Positions 10,739-20,879 of a stretch of DNA of 64,000 nucleotides are shown piece after piece. Location of the stretch: assembly GCF_000227135.1 (NCBI RefSeq), contig NC_018254.1, positions 833,446 to 897,445 of the forward strand. Reading direction: 5' to 3'. Position numbers and translations under genes: made by a program. How positions within the stretch are numbered: position 1 is the first letter of the stretch; each line of letters opens with the position of its first letter. The notes beneath the pieces were generated by a model. It saw only the letters and a list, made by a program, of their open reading frames with translations. It did not search any database and was not told the DNA's origin. This DNA comes from Leishmania donovani. Lineage: Eukaryota > Euglenozoa > Kinetoplastea > Trypanosomatida > Trypanosomatidae.

Positions 10739-11250
10739 ACACAACCTTCGGCTGTGTTGCACGCGTGACTAACGGCCATGACAGTAGCCGCAGCAGCGCA
10801 TGCCCGCTTTACACGGCAGCAGAGGCTCCGTGGCGTCCGTAAACTTAGTGCCACGTATGGCAATCTCAGCTCTCACCTCTCCTAAGATAAAGCGCAATTC
10901 CCAAACGGGCCCGACGCCACTGGCCAGCGTCTTGTACGCCGCCGAGAAAACGCTGATGAGAATCCTCACGTTGTCTTCGGTGTGCTGGAGCTCGAGTCCG
11001 GGGCTCGTGGAGGGCGATGTGGGGCTGGGGACTCCCCGATCACTTTCAACTCGTTCCAAGAGAAGGTGGCGGCTCTCTTCACGCGGCTTCTCTTCCTCCC
11101 GCCAGGTAGGGAAGCTTTTCGAAGCGCCACTTGCAGGCGCCTGCTGCGTCCTGTCTTTTTGAGCTGCGTAATGCACGCACCGGGGCGATCTCCTTCGCTT
11201 CGCAAGAATCGCATGATGGCTGCGTTGGGGTGCAGCAACGTGAGCCATCG
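10739..11250 (-). pseudogene. Coding-like but broken minus-strand segment
   Basis: In one minus-strand frame the region encodes a stretch with normal amino-acid composition, including EDNVRILISVFSAAYKTLAS and a following WELRFILGEVRAEIAIRGTK. That frame ends in TAG just before the gap. The frame that stays open into the gap is a different one, with ATGs at about 10863 and 10779. No intact gene can be drawn across the region. Either an old gene has decayed here or the assembly is poor around the N block. I recognise no family. A plus-strand frame (10800-11162) is open as well, as often happens opposite GC-rich coding sequence. Confidence 0.3.
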
Positions 11251-11480
11251 GAGTTCCCCAATGACACCTCTGTGGTGCCGTCCTGATTGAAGGGCATCAG
11301 GTTCTCACATCGAACTCGGCGAGCAACGGAATGAAGGCGTCTTAATCCAGGATGACGAGTCCATGCGCAGGTGGGTTGCGTGCATGCACGGATTACAACG
11401 CCACCGGGGCCGGTCCGGCATGTGTGCGAGGGGGACGCCGGCATGGCGTATACAGTGTGGGGTGTCAACTGGCCCTTGTT
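10900..11480 (-). mobile_element. Possible degenerate retroposon of the SIDER type
   Basis: Leishmania 3'UTRs commonly contain short interspersed degenerate retroposons (SIDERs, about 0.5 kb, related to ingi/L1Tc elements). The region between about 11480 and 10900 on the minus strand has the right size and position (inside the long region 3' of the PI4K-like gene). It also contains a block around 11345-11410 (sense strand: GGCGTTGTAATCCGTGCATG, then CACCTGCGCATGGACTC) that resembles sequence I associate with such elements. I see no certain poly-A tail or target-site duplication. This rests on recall and context only, and it overlaps the coding-like segment above, so the two calls compete. Confidence 0.3.
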
Positions 11481-12650
11481 GCACATGTCGTCCAACGATG
11501 AGCTTTCTCTTTCAGGGGAGGGCGGAGCTCATCTCACCGACTGCCAGCGGGAGGGAAGAAGAGGAGGAGGGCGGAGCAGAGAGGCGAGATTGGTAGTCAC
11601 GCACACTTCTCAGGCACACCGACCCCGTAGCACATGTGTTTGATCTAGGCGGCACCACACGTGATAGCAATGAAGACGTGAATGCAAAGAGCGTGAGAAA
11701 GAGGGCAGAGGGAGATGGGAATGATTGTCTGTGCATGCGTGCTCTTATCGAATCTGAAGAGATGGTCAGAGGAGAGGCACCCGCACGCAGAGCTGCGCGT
11801 ACTCTTACCCACAGCCTTCCACGTCGCAAACTCGCGCCGAAAGGTTCCCAGGGAAGGGGGGCAGAGCTAGCCAGAAGGAAGACACACTGTCGCCCTTCAT
11901 CTGCTCTCCCCTACGCCACGTTCCCCTCTCCATGTCTCCTGCACGCTAGTGAGTCCGCGGCGCACGGAGCGCTGCAGGGTGGGGGAGAGGGACGGTGCAA
12001 CGCGATGTGCAGTAGTAGCGGGGGGTGTGCACACGACCCCCGCCATGCCCGTGACAAGGTAGTTCATGTGTGGCTGTTTGACTGCGCTCGCCATGCTGCT
12101 ACTGCTCTTGCTGGCATCCACGTTGTCTTTTTTTGTTGTGACGGTTTCGATCGAACAGAAATGAAGCAAAGGTGAGCGTCGATGTGTGCGAGTAGATGGG
12201 GCGGTGATGGAGAGGGCGTGTTTGCCGTCCATTTCACAGTGCATCTCACTGCCCGCTCCCCACCTCGCCCTGATGCACACAAACACACCCATCCAAGTTA
12301 AGACTTTCAGCCCCTTCAAGTTTCGCCCACGCGTAAATGCGCAGCATCTTCCGCCCCTCAACCACCCGCCCCTTCCCCCTTTGCAACGAGCCGCCATCAC
12401 ATTGGCGCCATAAACACACACACGAAATCGTGCTACTATAATGCAAGGCAGTCGTCGCCTTCTCCTTCCCGCTCCCTCTGCCTTGCTCTCTTCCACCACC
12501 CTGCCCACGCCACCGCATGCCGTCATGCCGAGCGGCTACAGAGGGAGGGGAGGGAGGCGTGGGGAGTCCGCAGCACGCAGACGCCAAAACACGCACAGAT
12601 ATTGAAGCACAGCTGCGGGGGAGAAAGAGACGCTGGGCGGTAGAGAGACG
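11481..12650. other. Spacer with no recognisable feature
   Basis: Purine-rich and mixed sequence, probably part of the very long 3' region of the PI4K-like gene. Open frames are short or low-complexity. Purine patches such as 11550-11590 and 11700-11720 read as pyrimidine tracts on the sense strand. Confidence 0.5.
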
Positions 12651-13240
12651 TCAGCAACACATGCGCAGGCAATGATGGCCGCAAACAACGATTCGCTTTT
12701 CAACGCGGTCATTCGCCGCCATGGAGCACGAGCCCATCCACCCCCACCACCACCACCACTCTGGCCCCCGGCCCGGCCACACAGGACCGTCATCGCGCGG
12801 CGCGAAGCAGCGGGACACACACGCCTCCCCGCAATGCGCCGCCACAGTCGCCGGGGCGCGGCCTCCGCCTCAACGTCGGCACACCACCCGCGCCCCGCCN
12901 NNNNNNNNNNNNNNNNNNNNNNNNNNNNNNNNNNNNNNNNNNNNNNNNNNNNNNNNNNNNNNNNNNNNNNCCGGTCTCCGCAAAGCCCCCCCCCGCCGGG
13001 AGGCAGCGACGAGGGGGTGGGGTGCGCGCGAGCCGCGCTGACGCTCGGCCCATCGCGCGGACGGCACAAGCGCCTTCACAGTCGCCGGCCGCTCCAGCAA
13101 CACGCCGTCCAGGGCCTGGCTGCGGACAGGAGTCGCGCTGGCCTCCCCTGTGGGGTAGGCACCTGACCCTGTCACCACCGGAAGCGGCTCGGCACTGGCA
13201 GGGGTAGGGGTGGGGGGCTGCCTGACTTTCGCCACAGAGT
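12650..13240 (-). pseudogene. GC3-rich coding-like relic split by a second N run
   Basis: Between about 13200 and 12971 a minus-strand frame encodes a stretch with mostly G/C third positions and good complexity (for example SATPVRSQALDGVLLERPAT). Beyond the N block (12900-12970), a different frame is coding-like down to about 12740 (for example ADVEAEAAPRRLWRRIAGRR). Neither part has a clear start, and the first frame stops at 12870. The bias is much stronger than in the surrounding spacer. I suspect a frameshifted or decayed gene, or one disrupted by misassembly. A plus-strand frame (12672-13166) is also open across the gap and cannot be excluded. No family recognised. Confidence 0.3.
12900..12970. 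other. Run of N, second assembly gap
   Basis: 71 undetermined bases inside the GC-richest part of the 9.3-14.2 kb region. It prevents linking the coding-like frames on either side. Confidence 0.99.
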
Positions 13241-14243
13241 GGGGGAGGGGGAGGTACGGGACCGTGAGACGCCACGCACGGAGGTGTGTGCCCACTCGCC
13301 GGCAGGAGGGGGGGCCGAAGAAGAAGCAGAAAAAGCGGTATTACCATATCTGGTACGCATGTCTCCCTACCTCCCTCCCCCCCCGGGAGAGAGAGACAGA
13401 CGGAAGGGGCTGGGGATGAGGGATCGAGATGATGAGACATGTTTGCCAGCACACAGACACACAAAGACGCTCCTTAGAATGTTCTGCGCCCCTCACACGC
13501 GTCGAGGATCATCCCCAGACAACAAAAAAGAGACATTAAAAAAAAAACGTATGGGCAGTGTCGGGTGTACGCCATCACCTCTAGCTCGCTCGACGTAAAG
13601 GCGGAGGGGCGCTGAAGGACAGAGTGTAGTCCATGAGAGACGAGAAAGCAGCGACAGAAGAAAGTTCAGGTAGCGGCAGGGTCGGGGAGGGTAACGGATC
13701 GCGCGAAGCAGCTGCAAGACGAGCAAGATGCTACACAGCGGTATGGGAGGCCAGCAGTAGAAAGTTGATGGGGGTGGGCAGAGAAAAAACGAAAGAGAAG
13801 AAGCGGGGGTGGTGCAGACACACACACACACACACGCATACACACGCGTGCAGAAAAGCGGTTCGACAATAAGGATCAACGAGGGAGGAAGCGATAAGTG
13901 GTGCGAGGAGAGCGGGGAGAGGAAGACCGGCATACCCGATGTGGAAGAGAAGGACACAGATGCTGATGCACGTGGGTGTGGTGCTCAGTTTCTTTTGGGG
14001 GTGCAAGAAGTTTGAGTGCAGCCCGCCCCTTCCCTCTTCCCCTCTTGTCGCACGCCTTCTCACGCACCGGGATAGAAACCTACGGTGCAACGGAGAATAC
14101 AAAGAAAACAGTGCAAGAGAGAGATGGAGAGACAAGATGTCGGCGAGGATGTTGATAGATGGGTCAGCAGGCACGACACGAGCGCTGGCAGGGGCGGCTG
14201 TTCGGCACGCCCACAAACGCGTGATTCGAAGGCCTCAGACTAG
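13241..14243. other. Spacer: proximal 3'UTR of the PI4K-like gene
   Basis: About 1 kb of purine-rich sequence directly downstream of the kinase stop codon. It contains C and A homopolymers (13376-13384 and 13538-13547) and a CA microsatellite near 13816-13840. No gene is supported. Confidence 0.55.
13816..13846. repeat. CA dinucleotide microsatellite
   Basis: A run of CA repeats on the plus strand with late interruptions (GCATACACACGCG). It reads as TG repeats in the sense direction of the gene cluster. Confidence 0.9.
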
Positions 14244-17200
14244 TTACTGGCCAGACGTGCTGAGGTCAGCGAGCCGCTGCCGGACAACATCGTCGAGCCT
14301 GAACCAGACCGGCTCCCACGTCTGTTCATCTCTCGCCTGTTCGAGGACTTCCTCCAGCACCGACGCCTGCGTGACGCGCGGGCGCCGGCACAGACTTCCG
14401 ATCTCGTACGCCGTCATGTGAAACTCAAGGGCTGCGATCTGTAGCAGGCGCGTCGTGCAGCACATCACCTCTGCCGCCGTGTTGGCCGCGTCCCTGTCGT
14501 ACGCGACAGAGTTGGATGCATGCCCGCGTGGTCCGGCATGCAAGGATTCAAGGGGTGGAGTGGAGGAGGACGAAGACGCCGACCACGCAGTCGACATTGC
14601 ACGAGCACGGACAGCAGCAGCGTCTTGGTGCATCGCCTCCGTGCTCAAACTATCGCCTCGATCGAAGTTGATCATCAGCTCTACAGCTGCTGGATCCCAA
14701 GTGCTCACATACGGATGGCCGGAGGGGGCCTCAGCGCCACCATCCATGGTGCTGCTTTTCTTCGCGGTTGCAGCCCCAGACGCGGAGGGTGCTGCAGCCG
14801 CACTGGTTGTCGGCGCCACCGCTCTTTTGGTCGACGCCGTCGGCAGAGGCGGGAGCCCCGTGAGATCGTCCAAGCTCGCGGCGGCAGCACCCCGGCCGAA
14901 AAACTCCCGCGGAAGGTGACGCGACGCGAGCGCTGCACTCGCTGCGTCAAACGTCGCACAGCCCATGGCTGCTCTGGCATACTGAGCATCATCGCGCGTC
15001 AGCGACGTCAGCGCAGCGTCTGGCTGCCCCTCCGCCATCTCAAAGTCATTGCAGACTGCGCTTGTTCGCGGCGTCGACACATCGTGGGTGGGGACGCCGC
15101 TGTGTGCGAGGAGCGCTGATCGCACCAGCTCCGCATCTGCCACTGCGTCCAGGGCGGCGATGTAGGTCAGATTGCGCTCCGAAAACGGCTTCTTGGATTG
15201 GGGCCATGACAACCACTCGTAGTCCGGATCGGCGTAGCCGGACGGACAGATATAGCTGTGGTCGATCGGGATCAAATGCGGAACGTCTTCCTTGGCCGTG
15301 GTGATGGTCGCGGGCATCTCAGGTGACAATCGGGCCGCTGTCGAAGACGCCGAAGGCGACGATGCAGTCCCGTCGCTCCCCGCAGCGTTAGCTAGGCGGG
15401 CGCACCGCGGACGACGTGCCATGACGGGCTTTCTTCCGTCGCGGCAGCGGTGATAGTTGCAGACAAGTACGTTGCCGCCGTGTCGGTCGCCGTTCAGGGT
15501 GCGGATGTCGAAGATGGCAAGCGCGTGCACCTCGTCGACGTCGAAGTGGCCGGGGAGAACGTCCGCGGCCTCTTCACAGCCAGGCACGAAAAGCTGCAAG
15601 CTGCCGATCCGGAGGTGCGTAGATGCTGCCACTCGAGCGGCAACGCTGTCGCCATCGTCAGCGCCGATACCTCTCCAGTCTGTCCCACCCGTGCGTGAAC
15701 TCCGAAGGCCGCTGTTCGCAGGGGCATCTCCACCTCCTGCCACCGCGCCCAGTGTGCCTGTGGACAAGCTCGCGGTAGCAGCACCACCACCCCCGTTGCT
15801 GTTGGCTGTTGTCGCACCCACCCCGGCCCAGTAGGTCGATGCCACCTCCAGCGTCGGCGGCACCCCGGCGTTGTGTCCGTGATCGAGGAGGTACGCGAGC
15901 ACCTCACGCCGGCTGCCGCTGCCGGGGGCAAACGTCTCCGTGCGGTCGCTTTCACGATTCGCGTGTGGGTTGCTCTCCTGGCCGATTTCCTCGTCGCATG
16001 GCTTTAACACAGCCACCACGGCGCCATGGCTGTCGCTGTCGGTCGCCGCGAAAGTCGCCGTCGCCGATGAGGACGACGGCCTTGCAAGTCGCACCATGTA
16101 CGTGCCGCCTGCGCTGTTGCTGTGCAGCTCCAGGCGCAGTAGGGTGTCCCACAGCTGAAAGGCAGCGAGCGCCTGGCAGAATAGCTGAGGCTCGCCGGAT
16201 GCAGATGCACTCTGTAGCAGAACCTCGTTGACGCCGCTAAGTCGCGGCTTCATGGTCCAGTGCTCGTGCGAGCCGCAGCTGCTGCCGCCGCGGCATCGGC
16301 GCGGACGGAGACGCAGCGAGCTGTCCCCGTCCTTGTCACTGATGGGCATGGCGTTGTGGCCCTGGAAGCAGGCCACGTAAGAGGAAGAGAGAAGGGCGGT
16401 AGACGGTGCCGTCGTCGGCGTAGTGGTGCGCGCCACAGGTCCAGTGCAGCGACCGCTATCACCGCACGCCGAATTTGCGTTCCGTAGACACTTGCGAGAG
16501 AGCTGTCGTGTCGTGCCGTTCCCGCGTCTCACCAGCTCGGGGGAGGATCTCCTCACGCTCCGCATAGCGCACGACAACGAGTCGGACGAGAGAGAGATTG
16601 AGAAAGGCGGCGTCATTCCCGCTGTGGGGATCGCAGCTGTGTTTGCATCTGGCGAGCTCTTCTCCCGCTCCTGCCACGCATCTCCAAGATGCAAGTAAGT
16701 GCTGCTGCTGTTTTTGCTGTTCCTCGTGCGATCGGTAGTGATGTCAGCGGTCGTGCGGTAGGTCGATATGCGCAAGGTCGCCGGCGCGGGGATGCCGAAA
16801 GCGGCGGTGCGGTCCCACTTGCTCCCGCGGTCGTCCCGGTCGTCCTCGGCGCTCTCAGCAAATGGCGTCAAGTCCAGTACGCGGGAGCTGCTGGAGTGGG
16901 GAGTTCCGCTCTTGCAGTTTCCAGCGGGCCCAGCACGGTCAGTCACGTTGGAGGTGACGGTCGTGCTCACGCTGCCTTCGTCAGACCCCTCGACCCCTCT
17001 CGATGTGTAGTTGCCCAGCGCCACTACCTCTCGATTCCGCTGGAGCAGAAGCGGCGGCGTCAGCGGGGACGTGGGCACCGACGTGGCTCGATGTTGCTGA
17101 ACGCGCACGTCTTCGGCGACCTCGGCTCGGCGCCGCCGCGGTTCCTCTCGCATCTCCTTGTGACTTGATGACGCGACTGAGAGAGACGACGGTATCGAAG

Positions 17201-17270
17201 GCGAGACAGCAGCGACGGTGCCGGCCTCTTCGTGCTTCGACACCAGCGCCACCGTAGCTTCGGAGGGCAT
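14244..17270 (-). CDS. PI4-kinase-like protein, plant gamma-type
   Basis: The 1008-residue product has a C-terminal PI3/PI4-kinase fold most like type II / plant PI4K-gamma enzymes. Visible hallmarks are an N-lobe strand with AVVAVLKPCDEEI (about residue 410, lysine of the VxKP type), REVLAYLLDHGHNAGVPPT, then VDEVHALAIFDIRTLNGDRH leading into GGNVLV (about 590-600, catalytic loop). These are followed by LIPIDHSYICP (about 665, metal-binding position) and YEWLSWPQSKKPFSERNLTY (about 685). The order and spacing fit that family. Gly/Ser/Ala-rich insertions interrupt the lobes, and the first 380 residues are low-complexity with no ubiquitin-like repeats, unlike some plant members. I chose the ATG at 17270 because the upstream 133 codons are UTR-like and a pyrimidine tract with AG lies 39 nt before it. 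The substrate (PI lipid or protein) cannot be told; some plant relatives act as protein kinases. Confidence 0.8.
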   Translation of the reverse strand: MPSEATVALVSKHEEAGTVAAVSPSIPSSLSVASSSHKEMREEPRRRRAEVAEDVRVQQHRATSVPTSPLTPPLLLQRNREVVALGNYTSRGVEGSDEGSVSTTVTSNVTDRAGPAGNCKSGTPHSSSSRVLDLTPFAESAEDDRDDRGSKWDRTAAFGIPAPATLRISTYRTTADITTDRTRNSKNSSSTYLHLGDAWQEREKSSPDANTAAIPTAGMTPPFSISLSSDSLSCAMRSVRRSSPELVRRGNGTTRQLSRKCLRNANSACGDSGRCTGPVARTTTPTTAPSTALLSSSYVACFQGHNAMPISDKDGDSSLRLRPRRCRGGSSCGSHEHWTMKPRLSGVNEVLLQSASASGEPQLFCQALAAFQLWDTLLRLELHSNSAGGTYMVRLARPSSSSATATFAATDSDSHGAVVAVLKPCDEEIGQESNPHANRESDRTETFAPGSGSRREVLAYLLDHGHNAGVPPTLEVASTYWAGVGATTANSNGGGGAATASLSTGTLGAVAGGGDAPANSGLRSSRTGGTDWRGIGADDGDSVAARVAASTHLRIGSLQLFVPGCEEAADVLPGHFDVDEVHALAIFDIRTLNGDRHGGNVLVCNYHRCRDGRKPVMARRPRCARLANAAGSDGTASSPSASSTAARLSPEMPATITTAKEDVPHLIPIDHSYICPSGYADPDYEWLSWPQSKKPFSERNLTYIAALDAVADAELVRSALLAHSGVPTHDVSTPRTSAVCNDFEMAEGQPDAALTSLTRDDAQYARAAMGCATFDAASAALASRHLPREFFGRGAAAASLDDLTGLPPLPTASTKRAVAPTTSAAAAPSASGAATAKKSSTMDGGAEAPSGHPYVSTWDPAAVELMINFDRGDSLSTEAMHQDAAAVRARAMSTAWSASSSSSTPPLESLHAGPRGHASNSVAYDRDAANTAAEVMCCTTRLLQIAALEFHMTAYEIGSLCRRPRVTQASVLEEVLEQARDEQTWEPVWFRLDDVVRQRLADLSTSGQ

Positions 17271-17308
17271 ACGCACCGTTTCAGAGCAGGGAAGAAGCGC
17301 AAGAACGG

Positions 17309-17325
17309 CTGGGGGGGGGGGGGGG
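17309..17325 (-). promoter_or_regulatory. Candidate trans-splicing acceptor for the PI4K-like gene
   Basis: On the minus strand a run of 15 C is immediately followed by AG (17310-17309), 39 nt upstream of the chosen ATG at 17270. This fits a spliced-leader acceptor and supports that start. Pattern-based inference. Confidence 0.45.
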
Positions 17326-20300
17326 TCGAGGTTGTATCGCAAATACGAGCGCGTCTCTGGCGGCGGGTGGTGGGAGGCGATTGGCGGGAAGAGACAGACC
17401 CCCTCCCTTCCACACGTACACACACACGCACACACTGCAGCGGCAAGAGAAGAGCTGAGCAGGAGTGCACACGAAGATGATGGTGGGGGCGTGAAGGAAA
17501 AGGGAGACGCGCCGGCCACCAAAGAGATGAAGGCAAGACAAGAGCACACAAACGAATTCGAAACGAGAGAAGAGTAGGAGAGACACCAACGAAGAGATGC
17601 ACACGCAGTGAGCGAGAGAGAGTCGAGATGAGCGAGGAGGGGCTTGGCACGGCAGACAATCAAACGCACGAAAGGAAAAAAAGATACGCAGCACCACCAC
17701 TACATGGAGGGCCCCCGGCAAGCGGTGCACGCCAGATGCAGCAGCGGTGGTGGTGGTGGTCGCGACAGCGGTGTACAGGAGCTAGGGAAGGGGAGAATAG
17801 ATGAGTGCTCGACGCACGGTGTGTAGAGCGAGGGAGCAGGAAGCAGAGAAGGAAGACGTCGAAACAAAGACAAAAAAAAAAAGAGAGATGGAGAGAGGCA
17901 GAAGAAGCGGCTACTTGACGACCGTGGATGTGCTGTATGTGTAAGAGATGCGTGCGTGTGTGTGTGGGTGTGTGTGTGGCTCCACACACAAGCGAATTAG
18001 TCAACCAACAAATGCCGCACTGTACATACACAAGTAAGCATGCACATGAGACACGCACACGCAAGCACACATTCGAAGCCTGCTCAAGCAACCAGGCATG
18101 TAAATGCGATGCAAAGAGATGATGTCACGGGCGTTACCCACACCCAAGCAGCGTACCAACATGCAAACACACGCACGCGCATACACATACATAGAAGAAG
18201 GAAAACAAAGGATGATGATGGTCAACACAGAGAACAGCGTGCGGTAGGTGGAAAAGCGGGAGAAGGCAGTGGGGTGTGGAGAGAGAGCTTCAAGAGACGA
18301 AGCGACGACGATACAGTCACGTGAAACTGTAAAATGCACATAACTGCTGCCGCCACCTCGTCCGTGCGAACGTGCGTGCGTGTGTCTGTTAGTGGGTGCG
18401 TGAGCTCGATGGAGAAGGCAGCAACAAGGTGGAAAGGCAACGAGAGAAGGGAGAACGCGAGAAAGGGGTTTGTCATATATGCAGCACGGCGGCGGAGCGG
18501 GATGGGCAGCTGATGGATGTCGAGGTCTAGCACAGGCTGTGCCGCTCGGGGTGGGCGTGAGAGAAAGAGCGAGAGAGACTACGAAAGCCAGGGCACGAAA
18601 GAGAAGAAAAACGAACTAGAGGAAGAGGCCTGGCGTGTGGTTATATGCATGCATAGATACATATGTATGCACGTATACGTAGACGCTTCCTGTCCGGGGA
18701 GGAGGGAGGGAAGGACTTGTGCGTGTGCGTCGCGATGTGTCGTCGCGCCAGTACGACAGCGGTGATGTGGGGAGGGACAAAAGGAAGAGGCAAGCGGAGG
18801 GGAAGAGAAGGTGCACTGTCCGTATTGGAGGGTAAGACGCGAAAAAGGCGAACCCACAAAACAGAAGTGCTCACGCACCACCAGCACGGACAGGGGAATG
18901 AGGAGTGGGGCGCGGGGAAAGAGTGGGTGCGGAAGGGGCCGCGTGTGAGAAGGAAAGACTCGCTCTGTGTGCGTGTGGGGCGGGTCAGTGGGTATACGTG
19001 TGCGCGGAGGGAGATGGTTTATTGGAGTTGATTCTCGTGAGCACTGACAGATTCGTGTGCCCCCTCCTCCTCTCCTTCCCTCTCGCTCTCTCTGCCCGTT
19101 CAATCACGCCGTCCTCACAGCGGCTTGCGCCCTTTTCGCTCTTGTCGATGCTTGCTGTCGTCGTTGTCTCCATGGAGTTGTGTGCTGTGCATCAACACGA
19201 ACAATACACTCAATCACCACGCACACACATGCACGAAGACGACGTCAGTCATGCGTCGGTTGGTGCGTATGTATGTGTGTGTGTTGGGGGGGGGGGGGGG
19301 AAGCGGGGGCGGAATTCAAGTGGCAGCCGATCTGATGGCTGTACCCCGCTTACACACTACGGCCACCTTGGCAGACGAGACGGTGCGTGTCAATCGGCAA
19401 GCGGAGATAAAAGACTTGCGCGAGCTGTTTTTCGAGGTTCTCTTCGCTGCGGCTGCGAAGGCACGAGTGCAGCGAGCAAGCACGTGCTGGTGCACACAAG
19501 TATCAGTCGGTGGTCAAGTGTGAACGGCGCAAGAGAAGTAGAGAGATCAGATGCGCAACGCAGCGGGTGCGCTCGCGTGAACACACGTAGCACAAGAGAA
19601 ATTCGGCGTAGGCCGCGAGCAAGCACGCACGCACAGAGAGAGAAAGAGAGAGCAACGTGTACACAAAAACGATGAGAGAAAACGACGGCATGCCACAATC
19701 CGTTCCGTCTTACGCCTCGTCTCCTGGCCGTTGGTGTCACTGCTGCCTTTCAGGTATGCGGTATTGTTTGGGTGCGCGCGCTTCTCGCCTTGTGGGAAGC
19801 TTTCATGCAGAAAGCAACGTTGTGTATTGCGTGTGTGGTCGTGGTGGTCGTCGCGTTGGCGGTCGTTGAGCCATCGGTCACCACGCGGAAGAGAGAGAGA
19901 GAGAGAGCGAAGCTGGGATGTGAGGGAAAGAAAAAAAACGCCATGGCACGTAGAAGCGGAGACAGGAAAAACGACTAGAGAACATCGAGTGCTGCTTGCC
20001 TCTTGCTTGGCTTCACAGCATGCGGTGTGGGTGAGAACGCGAAGGATGTCAGAGGGAGGGTGGTACGAATTCAGTGACCGTAAGCACACCTTTCTCCCTG
20101 ACAGCGCCTCATCCACGCGCGTGCTCGCGATCCGGGGTGGGCGTTGCTGTCCAGTTGAAGAGACACGCCATCGCTTTCTGAATCTCCCTCTTTGTTGGGT
20201 GCACTCCCTGTGTTTGTCTGTTCGGGGCTTCTGTGGCTGATGTGTTGGCGGTGACGGGGAAAAAAATCAACAGCGATGATAATGATAACGAAGATAATAA

Positions 20301-20717
20301 GAGCACAAACACACACTTCAACCGAAAAAATCGTGATGATGATGGGGGAGGCACAACGCAAGAGTAAGGGGAAACCCTGACGTGTCTGAGTGTGCGTTTA
20401 CGAATGCGCGACGGTCTGCCCACACGTCTTTACGTATGCCTGTGCGTGCCATCCCTCACAACGGTGAGGGAAAATGCAGCGAAGCGGCGCGATGGCGGGA
20501 AGAGGTCGACATCCGCGGTGACAGAAGGAGGGGAAGAGGAGGAGAGCGAAGCGGAGAGACACAGTGCGCTCATGGAGATGAGAAGCGGAAGGTTCCAGCC
20601 TGCAATGATGCTACGTGCTTGCTTTTCACCTCCAAGACGCACGTGTGCCCCACTCGATCAGCGTTCCTCCATTGTATCCCCACACACACACACTCCGAGA
20701 GTCCCTTCAGTCCCACT
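17326..20717. other. 3.4 kb spacer, mostly 3'UTR of the 53-residue protein gene
   Basis: No convincing gene on either strand. The region holds TG-rich stretches (17955-17982), alternating ATGC-type sequence (18640-18690), a 15-base G run (19286-19300), GA runs and a patch near 19370-19480 that is open and coding-like on the plus strand only. Because that patch runs against the gene cluster and has no start context, I leave it uncalled. A 3.4 kb downstream region for a 53-codon gene is long and could hide a small undetected gene. Confidence 0.5.
19286..19300. repeat. G homopolymer, 15 bases
   Basis: A pure G run on the plus strand following a TG-rich segment. It would be a C run in the sense direction and could act as part of a pyrimidine tract. 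Confidence 0.9.
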
Positions 20718-20879
20718 CTACTGAATCTTCTTCGCCTGCCGGAGGTCGTACTGCTGACGCATCCAGTCCCAACTCTCCTTGGTGCTACCGCCGTCATTCA
20801 TCAACGCCAGCAGCGACGCGGCGCACATGAACACGAGCCCATACTTGTAGATGTTGGACTGATAGGACACCCACCTCAT
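20718..20879 (-). CDS. 53-residue conserved-looking membrane microprotein
   Basis: This short frame begins MRWVSYQSNIYKYGLVFMCA and ends with a charged helix containing KESWDWMRQQYDLRQAKKIQ. One hydrophobic segment (about residues 13-27) followed by a soluble amphipathic tail is typical of small single-pass subunits of mitochondrial inner-membrane complexes in trypanosomatids, but I do not recognise the family and this is only inference. I chose the ATG at 20879 because the upstream frame is low-complexity UTR. Composition (W, Y and Q-rich, non-repetitive) is quite unlike the spacer around it, which is the main evidence that it is a real gene. Location and role are unknown; ribosome profiling or proteomics would settle expression. 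Confidence 0.65.
   Translation of the reverse strand: MRWVSYQSNIYKYGLVFMCAASLLALMNDGGSTKESWDWMRQQYDLRQAKKIQ

Noticed and set aside
13816..13846. Tandem repeats considered as a CRISPR array
   Set aside because: These are simple dinucleotide microsatellites without spacers, in a eukaryotic genome.
19317..19523. Plus-strand segment with protein-like helix (LADETVRVNRQAEIKDLREL)
   Set aside because: Opposite to all genes in the window, preceded by a G homopolymer, and no conserved motif; most likely chance.
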